Of a DNA stretch of 64,000 nt, positions 16,928 to 25,318 are shown piece by piece. The stretch covers positions 992,001 through 1,056,000 of the forward strand of contig NZ_WQKZ01000003.1 in assembly GCF_009755225.1 (NCBI RefSeq), read 5' to 3'. A model generated the notes under the pieces. It saw only the letters and a list, made by a program, of their open reading frames with translations, was not told the origin of the DNA and did not search any database. Position 1 is the first letter of the stretch; each line of letters opens with the position of its first letter. The stretch is from Hymenobacter ginkgonis (GTDB lineage Bacteria; Bacteroidota; Bacteroidia; Cytophagales; Hymenobacteraceae). The position numbers and the translations under genes are program-made.

Positions 16928-18360
16928 TTAGGGCTTGGTGGGGCGGCTGGTAAAGCCCAACCGCTGCAAGCCGCGTTGCACGTCGGCCTGGCCCATAAAC
17001 AGCCGCCAGGGCAGCCCCGAGCGGTAGTTTTCTATCATAACCACAATGGGTCCCTGGTCGATGGCTAGGTGCGTGCGGGCGTACCAATTGCGGCTTTCGC
17101 TGAAGCCATCGGCAAAGCCAAACGGCCCCCACAAGTGGGTACCCAGGTCGTAATACAGGTGCCGCAATACCTGCATAGATTCGGTAGGGGTATATGGGAA
17201 GGATGACAGCGCCGCCGTGGGTTGAATTACGCCCACATCTACACTCGGGCAGTGGGCCAGGTAGCCCTTATAGCTGTCGCCGGCCGTTAGGCCCCAGCAG
17301 GTAGGGCCGTAGCCTTTCCAGTGCTTGGGGTTGGCTATGCAATAGGCCCGGTTGATGAGCGTGTGGTGGCGCGTTTGCTCGGCGTAGTCGATGCCGTGGT
17401 CGTCGGTCAGGCCGTTAGGGTTGATACCCAAGTAGGTATATTGTTCAAAAAATAAAGGGCCGCCCTGGTCGTAGGCGTCGAGGGGCAGGCGATAGCCGTA
17501 GTACGTATGGCCGTTGCGCCAGTCCTTGCTGCCCACCCAGCAGCTATCGTGCACCGCCCGTGCAAGGGGGTGGGTAGGCGAGGCCGCCGCCATGATGTAA
17601 GTGATGAGCGCCTCGTCGTAGCCGCCGATGGGGAAGTTCATTTGAAACCCGTTGTTCGGGCTCCAGTGCCAGTAGAGCTTGTTCTGTCCGCCTTGGGTGT
17701 GCCAGGTCCAGTCGGCGGCTTCCCACAACTGCTGCACCCGTTTCTGGAAGTAGCGCTCGGGCAGGGAAGTGCCGTTAAAGTAAGCTTTCGCCGTAAGCAG
17801 CCCCATTAGCAGGTAGGAGGTTTCCACGAGGTCGGCCGCGTCTCGAGGCGGTCGAAGGCAATGGTCTTGCCAGTAGCCCCGTTCATGAAATGCGGATAGA
17901 TGCCGTGGTAGCAGTCCGCCTTAAGCAGAAAATCCGCGATTTTGGTGAGGCGGCGCAACGCCGCCTCGCGGCTTACCCAGTGCCGGTGCACGGCTACCAC
18001 CGTCGCCATCACGCCCATGCCGGTGCCCCCGATGGCACAGGCCTCGGGCCCAAAAGTGGCCGTGCTCAAATTAGGGCTGTCGTAGGCCTCGTTGATGTAG
18101 TCCCAATAATATTGTGCCCACACGGTGTTATCGCGCTCGCGGGCCAGCCCACTCACCGGGTGGGCAAAGTGCCAGAAGTAGCGAAACGTCTGGCGCTGCA
18201 CAATGTCGAGCAGCACCGAGTCGGAAGCCTGCCGCACAATGCCCACCGGCGCAATGTAGTCGGCCGCCGGAGTGGGCCGCCGGGCTGCCGGGCGCGGCTG
18301 CGCTTGGGCAGCGCCGGTTAGTAGCCCAGCCGCTACCAGCGGCCAAAGCAGCTTGTTCAT
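16928..18360 (-). pseudogene. Glucoamylase-family secreted protein, frameshifted
   Basis: Two adjoining frames make one protein of about 477 residues. The first part has a signal peptide (MNKLLWPLVAAGLLTGAAQA) and RQTFRYFWHFAHPVSGLARE, GTGMGVMATVVAVHR; the second has VETSYLLMGLL, LYWHWSPNNGFQMN, GGYDEALITYIMA, GGPLFFEQYTYLGINPNG, GFSESRNWYARTHLAIDQGP. These belong to the conserved glucoamylase-like family of periplasmic enzymes. The shift is near 17836: restoring one G (CGGCC to CGGGCC on the coding strand) gives ADLVETSYLLMG in frame. Either a recent inactivation or a sequencing error. Confidence 0.85.
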
Positions 18361-18501
18361 AAGAGAGGGGGTAGGAAAAGAGCGAGCTGTAAGTTCGGCA
18401 AAAAGGGGGCAATGCCCTAGCCGACTGCGGCTACTACTTTGGCCATACCGGCGGCTTGCGGGCCCGCCTGGTTTATTCCTTGCAAACGAGCCGACCCATT
18501 T

Positions 18502-19152
18502 TTACTGTGGCTCCGCTGCTTCTAGGAGCCGGGCGACGCGCTCGCGCCAACTGGCCGAGAGCATCGGCAGTTCATGAATTGCTTCCAGCTTAGCGCGGTC
18601 CTTGGGGCCTGGCGCGTACACTTCCGCCATATCTTGGATGGTGACTGCGTACGCCGAAGGATGCAGCAGGGTGATAGCATCGCCCGCTTGCAGCGTTCCC
18701 TCGCGGTGCACCCGAAAGTAGATGCCACTGCGGCGAGCCTCCCCAAACCGGCGCACAAGCGATGCATCTTGCAGGCGGAAGCCCAATTTGACGCAGGGCT
18801 GGCGAGGCTGCTGGGCCACCAGCACAGCCGTACCAACCAAGAAGTGGTCTCCCACGCGCACTTGGTCTTCGAGCAGCCCGACTGTGGTGAGGTTTTCGCC
18901 GAAGGCGCCCGGCACTAGCCGCGGGACCGGCACAAACTGCTGCCAATACGCGTGGTGCTCCAGGGGGTAGGCATACACGGCTTTGTCGCGCCCACCGTGG
19001 ACACGCAAATCGGCTTGGCCGTCGCCAGCCAAGTGCTCGGCATACACCCGCACGGGGCCAGCCACCGGCTGCTTGAAGATGCTGGTGCGCAGAACTTGCC
19101 CTTGCCAAGAAAAGTCCTGAGGCAGGGCGGTGTTAACGGAAAGTACGTGCAT
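18502..19152 (-). CDS. MOSC-domain protein (YiiM-like)
   Basis: 216 residues from the preferred ATG at 19152 (MHVLSVNTALPQDF); an upstream start at 19170 is possible. Visible: VRVYAEHLAGDGQADLRVHGG, KAVYAYPLEHHAYW, GAFGENLTTVG, VGDHFLVG and the conserved cysteine in QQPRQPCVKLG. MOSC proteins bind molybdenum cofactor and the YiiM type reduces N-hydroxylated compounds. The C-terminal helix after residue 165 fits the family's 3-alpha extension. Single gene, no partner nearby. Confidence 0.88.
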   Translation of the reverse strand: MHVLSVNTALPQDFSWQGQVLRTSIFKQPVAGPVRVYAEHLAGDGQADLRVHGGRDKAVYAYPLEHHAYWQQFVPVPRLVPGAFGENLTTVGLLEDQVRVGDHFLVGTAVLVAQQPRQPCVKLGFRLQDASLVRRFGEARRSGIYFRVHREGTLQAGDAITLLHPSAYAVTIQDMAEVYAPGPKDRAKLEAIHELPMLSASWRERVARLLEAAEPQ

Positions 19153-19405
19153 AGCGCAAAGTAATGACAATCAACAAGCTGGCGTTTCTGACAGACCCCT
19201 TGCAGTTGCCGGCACAAGAATAGTCTAAGCAGTTTTTCTAACCAAGTGCGCTCAGCAAGCAGCTATTACTCGCCTAACGCGAGTTGTAACTGCCCACGTT
19301 TTGAGCATTAGATAAGCCTAAACTAGCTGCGCAGAACCAAGGCATCATTTTAGGTTGGGCAGCACGGCCGCTTTGTGCATGAAGTAGCATCGAGCCTAAA
19401 AAATG

Positions 19406-19446
19406 CCCTGCCTACCCCCCCGCGTGCGAGAAGGGAGTAGGCAGGG
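19406..19446. terminator. Hairpin between MOSC and downstream genes
   Basis: CCCTGCCTAC (19406-19415) pairs perfectly with GTAGGCAGGG (19437-19446). It lies 40 nt downstream of the minus-strand gene ending at 19486 and has an A-run outside on the left (T-run on the minus strand). Plausible terminator for the 19486-20569 genes. Confidence 0.5.
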
Positions 19447-19485
19447 TATTCGACTGCTGGTTGAAAAACCACTTGTGCTGCCTTA

Positions 19486-19893
19486 CTAGCTTAGTGCACC
19501 GGCCCAGGCGCGGGCTTCGGCCAGCATAGTAAAATGCCGAAACTCGTAGGGTAGGCCAGGCACCGCACTTTGATACATGCCATCGATGGTGATGCGGTTG
19601 AGAGTTTCGGCCGATTCGAGGTGCGCAAAACGGCGTAAGCCAAGGTTGCCAATGGGCACCAGTAGCGCCGAGTGCACCCAGGCCAGGTCTTTGGGCCGCA
19701 CGGCGCCTAGGCGGCGGTCGTCGGCTACCCAGCCCGTTACGCGGTGGTGCTGGGCAAAGCGCAGCGCCTCCGTCAGGGCCCGTCGAAAATCAGTACTGCC
19801 GGCAAAACCTAGCCACTCGGTTTCGAGCACTGGCTGCGGGCCAGGATGCAGCAAAAGATTTAAGAAAGGGTAGGTGGCAAGGGTGGTGGGCAT
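19486..19893 (-). CDS. Conserved-looking unknown protein (possible STAS/SpoIIAA-like fold)
   Basis: 135 residues from the ATG at 19893 (MPTTLATYPFLNLLL); the longer frame reaches into the cupin gene and is not preferred. Segments ETEWLGFAGSTDFRRALTEAL, VTGWVADDRRLGAVRPKDLAW and FAHLESAETLNRITIDGMY are a pattern shared by small Bacteroidota proteins of the 'STAS/SpoIIAA-like' type, but I am not sure of the family. Ends 20 nt from the cupin gene stop, same strand, probably cotranscribed. Confidence 0.55.
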   Translation of the reverse strand: MPTTLATYPFLNLLLHPGPQPVLETEWLGFAGSTDFRRALTEALRFAQHHRVTGWVADDRRLGAVRPKDLAWVHSALLVPIGNLGLRRFAHLESAETLNRITIDGMYQSAVPGLPYEFRHFTMLAEARAWAGALS

Positions 19894-19913
19894 ATACAAG
19901 GGGTAGGCGCGCT

Positions 19914-20285
19914 TTATTCTTCCCGGTGAACCGTGGCGGGGCTGAACGCCGGCACGCACACCGACCAGTACTCGCACTCGGCTTCAAATGGATTGGAGTA
20001 CCGTACCCGCGCACCCGCCCGAATGAGCAGCGACTCGCCGGCTTGTAGTTCTACCACGTCGCCATCAATTTCGAAGCGCTTGCGACCCCGCACCACAATC
20101 GTGATTTCGTCGAATTCGGGCTGCTGGTGCGGCTCGCTCCAGTGCGGCGGCGCCACCATGTGCGCCACACTATACTGGCTAGTGTGGGTGCTGGCCAAGC
20201 CAATGTGTTCTTCAATGAGCTTGCCGTCGGTGGTGGGCACGCGAAACGGCGCAGCATTGCGAAAATATTTCTTCTCAGTAGCCAT
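19914..20285 (-). CDS. Cupin-domain protein
   Basis: 123 residues with a single conserved cupin barrel. Motif 1: PPHWSEPHQQPEFDEITIVVRG; motif 2: GESLLIRAGARVRYSNPFEAE. The first motif keeps His/His/Glu spacing (HWSEPHxxxxFDE), the second lacks the usual distal His, so metal binding may be weak. Single-domain cupins are often small isomerases or sensors; substrate unknown. Head of the two-gene unit with the downstream unknown gene. Confidence 0.8.
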   Translation of the reverse strand: MATEKKYFRNAAPFRVPTTDGKLIEEHIGLASTHTSQYSVAHMVAPPHWSEPHQQPEFDEITIVVRGRKRFEIDGDVVELQAGESLLIRAGARVRYSNPFEAECEYWSVCVPAFSPATVHREE

Positions 20286-20311
20286 ATAGGCAATCGGTAA
20301 GCGCTAGTAAA

Positions 20312-20569
20312 CTAGGGGTGGGTAGGGGTAGGGCAGGGCCCAGTGGTGAAAGTACGCAGGCCAGCTTTAGTGGCGGCGCAGGGGTTGGCGTAGGTTTGGC
20401 CGTTGCAACCGCATACGGGGTTGTAATCCATTGTGCAAGCCCCCGTCGGGTCGATGCGGGCCGGGTCGATGCACTCAGTAGCTACTGCCGTGGTGCGGGT
20501 AGGCGGCCGCTGGCAGCTACCGAGCAGCAGGGCCGCGCTTGCCAAGGCCAGGAAGGAGGTAGGAACCAT
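20312..20569 (-). CDS. Kazal-domain lipoprotein
   Basis: 85 residues from the ATG at 20569 (MVPTSFLALASAALLLGSC), with lipobox LLGSC. After the acylated Cys and a short linker, a Kazal-like inhibitor fold follows: CIDPARIDPTGACTMDYNPV, then CGCNGQTYANPC and a final Cys in TTGPC. Cys spacing fits Kazal domains, which inhibit serine proteases. Such minimal lipoproteins recur in Bacteroidota. Extracytoplasmic protection against proteases is an inference. Confidence 0.8.
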   Translation of the reverse strand: MVPTSFLALASAALLLGSCQRPPTRTTAVATECIDPARIDPTGACTMDYNPVCGCNGQTYANPCAATKAGLRTFTTGPCPTPTHP

Positions 20570-20786
20570 AGCTGCACATAGACGAGACAAGGACCTGCCA
20601 GGTTTTGGAGGCGGGCCGCACAGGCAAGTAGGAGCTGTCCGCTGCCAGTGCGCTTGCTTTAAGAAATTAAGACCTTTCGCCCAACCTGCCGCTTTCCGGC
20701 CCGTATAGCTGCCAACCCCCGACCGGTGAGCCTCGCTTGCCTGGTCCCAACCAACTCACCTCTTCACCACTTACTTTTTACTTCTC

Positions 20787-21338
20787 ATGGCATACCGCGA
20801 AGAAGATAACAACTCGGGCAAAATCATCCTCGCCGCACTTGCTGGCGCTAGCGCTGGCATTATCGCTGGCATCTTGTTGGCTCCCGACAAAGGCTCGACT
20901 ACGCTCGAAAACTGGAAAGGCGCTGCTAAAACGTATGGCGGCCAACTAGGCGAACAGTTCAATAAATACAGCGCAGACCTGGAAACCAAGTTTAAAGGCC
21001 TGTCAGAAAAGCTCGAAGACCTTGGCGTGTTGGGTGCCGGCGGCAGCCTCAACATTAAAGGCAACTGGGACGACATCAAGGGCAAGCTAAAGCAGCAGTA
21101 CGCCCAGCTAACCGACGAAGACCTGACCTATGCGGAAGGCAAAGGCGAAGAACTCCTCGGCAAACTGCAAGACAAACTGGGCAAAGGCAAAGCTGAAGTT
21201 ACTAAAATCATCAATGACTTAGTAGGCAAAGGCGATGATGTAGCCGACAAAGCTGACGATGCCATCGACAAAGGTGCCGACGCCGCCAAAAACGCGGTGA
21301 ACAAAGGTGCCGATGCTGCTAAGGACGCTGCCAAATAA
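20787..21338 (+). CDS. YtxH-CsbD fusion stress protein
   Basis: 183 residues. Residues 1-60 are a YtxH domain: a membrane-inserting glycine-rich helix (KIILAALAGASAGIIAGILLAPDKG) and a following helix. Residues about 90-150 are CsbD-like (NIKGNWDDIKGKLKQQYAQL, TDEDLTYAEGKGEELLGKLQ). The tail is a low-complexity, Ala/Lys/Asp helix (DKGADAAKNAVNKGADAAKD). Both domains are general-stress proteins elsewhere; here they are one polypeptide. A strong hairpin terminator follows, and a second YtxH gene comes next. Confidence 0.85.
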   Translation: MAYREEDNNSGKIILAALAGASAGIIAGILLAPDKGSTTLENWKGAAKTYGGQLGEQFNKYSADLETKFKGLSEKLEDLGVLGAGGSLNIKGNWDDIKGKLKQQYAQLTDEDLTYAEGKGEELLGKLQDKLGKGKAEVTKIINDLVGKGDDVADKADDAIDKGADAAKNAVNKGADAAKDAAK

Positions 21339-21366
21339 GGCTGATTCCGAATAGCTTATTCCTGAA

Positions 21367-21397
21367 AACCTCGCGCTGCCCAGCGCGGGGTTTTTTT
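21367..21397 (+). terminator. Rho-independent terminator
   Basis: AACCTCGCGCTG pairs with CAGCGCGGGGTT (one wobble), loop CC, followed by a T7 run at 21391-21397. Located 28 nt after the YtxH-CsbD stop. Confidence 0.85.
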
Positions 21398-21484
21398 GTG
21401 CTGCAGCCAACCACGATGCTGGTTTCGCCGTTAGCTTTCGCATTGATACTTACTCTATTCCCCACCATAAACTCTTTTTCACCC

Positions 21485-21904
21485 ATGCCTACAGACAACG
21501 GAAAAGTTATTGTTTCGCTCTTGGCCGGCGCCACGGCCGGCATAGTGGCCGGCCTGCTACTAGCGCCCGAAACCGGCGAAGACGCTCGCAAAGGCCTACG
21601 CGAGTCGGCAGGCAAATGGGGGGGTAGCCTCGGCAAACTGGTGCAGGATGCCCTCGCCAAGCTACAGCCGCCTCACACCAACCCCGATGCCGCCGTAAGT
21701 GAAGACCGCCAAGCTGCCGATGCGCTTTTCGACTCGATGAGCGCTAGCAGGGGGGGTAGGGCTCGCCCCACGGCCGAGCCCGGCGACCTCACAACTTCGG
21801 CTACTGGCAACGGTAGTTCGATAGGTGGGGATGATTATGCCCCCGATGACAACGACCTAGACTATGATGGCAACGGAAATGATGCCCGGCATCGTGCTAT
21901 CTAA
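21485..21904 (+). CDS. YtxH-domain protein
   Basis: 139 residues from the ATG at 21485 (MPTDNGKVIVSLLAGATAGI). One membrane helix with the YtxH pattern VAGLLLAPETGEDARKGLRESAGKW, then an acidic, disordered C-terminal tail rich in D, N and S. The upstream 87 nt of open frame are not counted because they run back into the previous terminator. Probably an inner-membrane-anchored stress protein paired functionally with the preceding gene. Confidence 0.8.
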   Translation: MPTDNGKVIVSLLAGATAGIVAGLLLAPETGEDARKGLRESAGKWGGSLGKLVQDALAKLQPPHTNPDAAVSEDRQAADALFDSMSASRGGRARPTAEPGDLTTSATGNGSSIGGDDYAPDDNDLDYDGNGNDARHRAI

Positions 21905-21911
21905 CAATAGC

Positions 21912-21960
21912 TTACACTAGATTGCGAAAAAAACACGATTTTTTTCGCAATCTAGTGTAA
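21912..21960. terminator. 22-bp perfect hairpin, bidirectional terminator
   Basis: TTACACTAGATTGCGAAAAAAA (21912-21933, 22 nt) is perfectly complementary to 21939-21960 around the loop CACGA. It starts 7 nt after the YtxH stop. A7/T7 runs flank the loop rather than the base, so it may be a structured repeat as well as a terminator. Confidence 0.7.
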
Positions 21961-22144
21961 CCATCATTTGCCACTACCGTTAAAGAATATACAAACAGCT
22001 TGAACGAAGTTGACTTGGTATTGCTAGTAAAATTGCCGGCCGTAGGAGCTTCTGCTAGAATTGGTTAAACACTCTAGTCGTAAAATCAGACGTCCCATCG
22101 CACACTTCTAGCTTTGCTACTTATTTGTTCTGTGCTTTTGTAAA

Positions 22145-22179
22145 AAAAGGCCCGCTACTTTTTCAGTAGCGGGCCTTTT
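22145..22179 (-). terminator. lysS terminator
   Basis: A perfect 15-bp stem (22145-22159 with 22165-22179) of GGCCCGCTACT type with A/T tracts on the outside, 22 nt beyond the lysS stop on the minus strand. Confidence 0.85.
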
Positions 22180-22200
22180 GATTGTAGGGTAGGGTAGGAC

Positions 22201-23736
22201 TTAACCTTGGTTTTCCCCTTCGGGACGCATCTGGGGGAAAAACAGCACCTCCTGAATAGAATGCGAGTTGGTCATAATCATGCTCAGGCGGTCAATGCCG
22301 ATGCCTAGGCCAGCCGTAGGCGGCATGCCATATTCAAGGGCGCGCAGGAAATCTTCGTCGAGCACCATCGCCTCGGTGTCGCCGCGTTTGCCTAGCTCCA
22401 GCTGGTCCTCGAAGCGCTGGCGTTGGTCGATGGGATCATTCAGTTCCGAGAAAGCATTGCAGATTTCTTTGCCGTTGCAGATAGCCTCGAAGCGCTCGAC
22501 CAAACCAGGGTGGTCGCGGTGCTTCTTCGCCAGTGGCGACATCTCGACGGGGTAGTCGGTGATGAACGTGGGCTGAATAAGCTTAGGCTCCACGTGCTCG
22601 CCAAAAATCTCATCAATGATTTTCGATTTGCCCATGCTGGGGTCGAGGCCCACATGCAGCTTCGCGGCGGTTTCGCGCAGGGCCGCTTCGTCCATCTCCC
22701 CAATGGCCACGCCCGTGAACTTCTCAATGGCCTCAAACATGGTGTAGCGCTGCCAGGGCCGCTGGAAATTGATAACGTTGTCGCCAACCTGCACTTCCGT
22801 TTTGCCGTGCAGGGCCAGGGCTACCCGCTCTACCATTTCTTCTACCAGGTCCATCATCCAAGCGTAGTCTTTATAGGCTACGTAGAGCTCCATTTGGGTA
22901 AACTCGGGGTTGTGAAACCGCGACATCCCCTCGTTGCGGAAGTCCTTCGAGAACTCGTACACGCCGTCAAAACCGCCCACAATGAGGCGTTTGAGGTACA
23001 GCTCGTTGGCAATGCGCAAGTACAGCGACATGTCCAGCGTGTTGTGATGCGTTTTGAAGGGGCGCGCTGCTGCGCCACCATACAGCGGCTGCAAGATGGG
23101 CGTTTCAACCTCCAGATAGCCCTTGTCGTTCAAGTAGTTGCGCATGGCCTGCACCAGCTGCGTCCGCTTAATGAAAGTTTCGCGCACGTGCGGGTTCACC
23201 ACTAGGTCCACGTAACGCTGGCGATAGCGCAGCTCGGGGTCAGTAAAGGCATCGTAGGTAACTTCTTCGCCGGTCGCTTCGTCCTTCTTGGTCTTCACGA
23301 CGGGTAGGGGCCGCAACGCTTTAGCGAGTAGTTTTAGCTCCGTCACGTGTACCGAGATTTCGCCTACCTGCGTAGTAAATACGTGGCCCTTCACACCGAT
23401 GAAATCGCCTAGGTCGAGCAGCTTTTTAAATACGGTATTGTAGAGCGTTTTATCCTCGCCAGGGCATATCTCGTCGCGGTTGATGTAGAGCTGAATGCGC
23501 CCCGAGGAGTCCATCAGCTCGGCGAAGGAAGCCTTGCCCATTACGCGCGACGACATCAAGCGGCCGGCCAGCGATACTTCCTGAAAGTTGTTGAGCTCGG
23601 GGCGGTAATTGTCCAAAATTTCCTGCGCGTAGAAGCTTACGTCGAATAATTCGGAGGGGTAGGGCTCGATGCCAATTTCTTGCAATTGCGTCAGTTTCTG
23701 ACGGCGCAGCAGCTCTTGTTCGCTTAGGTGATGCAT
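22201..23736 (-). CDS. lysS: Lysyl-tRNA synthetase, class II
   Basis: 511 residues, full length. N-terminal OB-fold anticodon-binding domain ([21 protein letters not shown]), then the class II core: motif 2 [20 protein letters not shown] and motif 3 [14 protein letters not shown]. Charges tRNA-Lys with lysine. ATG at 23736 ([15 protein letters not shown]) fits the usual N-terminus. A TACTTTTG -7-like box on the minus strand at 23836-23829 could be its promoter. Confidence 0.98.
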   Translation of the reverse strand: MHHLSEQELLRRQKLTQLQEIGIEPYPSELFDVSFYAQEILDNYRPELNNFQEVSLAGRLMSSRVMGKASFAELMDSSGRIQLYINRDEICPGEDKTLYNTVFKKLLDLGDFIGVKGHVFTTQVGEISVHVTELKLLAKALRPLPVVKTKKDEATGEEVTYDAFTDPELRYRQRYVDLVVNPHVRETFIKRTQLVQAMRNYLNDKGYLEVETPILQPLYGGAAARPFKTHHNTLDMSLYLRIANELYLKRLIVGGFDGVYEFSKDFRNEGMSRFHNPEFTQMELYVAYKDYAWMMDLVEEMVERVALALHGKTEVQVGDNVINFQRPWQRYTMFEAIEKFTGVAIGEMDEAALRETAAKLHVGLDPSMGKSKIIDEIFGEHVEPKLIQPTFITDYPVEMSPLAKKHRDHPGLVERFEAICNGKEICNAFSELNDPIDQRQRFEDQLELGKRGDTEAMVLDEDFLRALEYGMPPTAGLGIGIDRLSMIMTNSHSIQEVLFFPQMRPEGENQG

Positions 23737-23843
23737 AAAATCACAGATTTAGCAGATTGCGCGGATTTCACTGATTCTATCGGCGCGCGGCAATTGCTGA
23801 CTGGTAGGGAAAGATGAGGATGAAGCTACAAAAGTAGCTCACG

Positions 23844-23873
23844 AAAAAAGCCGCTCCGATTTCGGAGCGGCTT
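23844..23873 (-). terminator. Terminator of the 370-residue unknown gene
   Basis: On the minus strand AAGCCGCTCCGA pairs with TCGGAGCGGCTT (23873-23862 with 23859-23848), loop AA, followed by a T-run (plus-strand A at 23844-23849). Confidence 0.8.
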
Positions 23874-23936
23874 AACTCAGGTAGCTGGCCTTCGCTAGCT
23901 GAAGCTAGCATCAGCAATAGCCGCGTAATCTGCGAT

Positions 23937-25049
23937 TTAAGCAGCCATTTTGAGCTCCGGGGCGGGCTCGGCACCTAGCAGCGTAGGCTGCACCCGGGTG
24001 CGCAGGCGCTCTTGTACAAAGCTGTTCTGCAAATGAGTAGGTAGTTCGCGCACCAACTGCTCGTAGCGCTCCAAGCCCAGCGCCTTGGCTACGTAAGTCT
24101 CGTGCACGCCATTGAGGTAGCTCACAATGTTGAGCAACGAGCTGTGAAACAGACGGAAGTCGATGTCGGCCTCCACGTAGCGCTCAATCTCGCGGCTGCT
24201 CTGCGAGATGCGCAGGCGGCCCAGCAAATCGAAAATAGTTGTGTAGCCCAGGCGCCAGGTAATCTGCTGCCAGTGGGCGGCAGTCCACTTATCGAGCGGG
24301 CGGCCTGTCTTCTGGCTACGAATAGCGGTATTGGGGTTCGCCTGCACTTGCTGGCGAGTGGTGATGGCCTTCTGCTTGCGCGTAGTGCGCAAGAATTGGC
24401 CAATCTGCGCCTGGGCATCAATCTCCTGCGAAGCGATGTGCAGCCCTGCCTTGTAGCCTGCCAAGGGCAGCCGGTGAATGCTAAAGTCGCCGTAGGCACC
24501 AGCTGCGTAAAACGAGATAGGGCGGGGGTAGGCGTTCTTCACCACCAAGCGGCCCACCTCGCGGCGAATCACCTGGCCGTTGTTGGTGCGCACACCCGTG
24601 GTATATAGGAAGGCTTGCAGGCCCGATAGAATGGTGTGGTAGGCCTGCGGGAACGTCCAGTGCAGGGCATTACGCAGGAAGTTATCGTCGCCCAACTCGG
24701 CAGTGGCGCGCAGGGCGTACTCGGTGCTCCAGCAGGTGTGCAGCAGCTTGATAAGGGCCGCTACGTCGGCCTCAACTAGCTCAGCTTGGTGCTGGCGGAA
24801 GAACGGCAGGTGCTGCAAGCCACCTAGGGGGCCTTCGCCTTCCTGCAGGTGGTAGTTGATGGCGAAGAAATAGTTGAGGAAAACTTGGGCCGGAATAGAC
24901 CGGCGCCAGTTCTCGTCGGCCAAGCGCTGCTGCTCCTGCTCTTCGCGCGAGAGCATAGCTTCGGCTGGCGAAATGGCCATCACGGCAGGGGTAGGGTAAA
25001 CCTCGGCAGGGATGAGCGGAATAATGCGGGTATCCGGTTGCGTAGTCAT
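23937..25049 (-). CDS. Unknown protein, 370 residues
   Basis: Not recognised. Starts MTTQPDTRIIPLIPAEVYPT; no signal peptide. Largely helical with many aromatic residues (FLNYFFAINYHLQEGEGPLG, SFYAAGAYGDFSIHRLP, FRLFHSSLLNIVSYLNGVHE). It stands alone with its own terminator and an AT-rich 270-bp upstream region. Composition and codon use match the neighbours, so it is a resident gene. Soluble cytoplasmic location is likely. Confidence 0.75.
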   Translation of the reverse strand: MTTQPDTRIIPLIPAEVYPTPAVMAISPAEAMLSREEQEQQRLADENWRRSIPAQVFLNYFFAINYHLQEGEGPLGGLQHLPFFRQHQAELVEADVAALIKLLHTCWSTEYALRATAELGDDNFLRNALHWTFPQAYHTILSGLQAFLYTTGVRTNNGQVIRREVGRLVVKNAYPRPISFYAAGAYGDFSIHRLPLAGYKAGLHIASQEIDAQAQIGQFLRTTRKQKAITTRQQVQANPNTAIRSQKTGRPLDKWTAAHWQQITWRLGYTTIFDLLGRLRISQSSREIERYVEADIDFRLFHSSLLNIVSYLNGVHETYVAKALGLERYEQLVRELPTHLQNSFVQERLRTRVQPTLLGAEPAPELKMAA

Positions 25050-25245
25050 ACCAGATAAACTGTTTGCGAAGAATTTTAGTTGCGATTTGCTAAAGATTTT
25101 CGAGGAAAATTTAGGGTAATTATACTGTTGATAGCCAAGATATTAAGTTGATGATTGCTAATATTTATTTCTGCCTGTTTTAAAGGTTGATTTACTAGTA
25201 GCATTAGTGCGGTGTTTGCAGTGCGGAAAACGCAGTGCTAGGGGC

Positions 25246-25284
25246 ACAAAAAAACGCTCCCAAACCAAATGGCTCAGGAGCGTT
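25246..25284 (-). terminator. prc terminator
   Basis: Read on the minus strand: AACGCTCC, a 16-nt loop, GGAGCGTT followed by a run of T (plus-strand A-run ending at 25254). 35 nt past the prc stop. Confidence 0.8.
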
Positions 25285-25318
25285 GAATGCTAAATCAAGC
25301 AGCAAAACTTGCGCTAGA

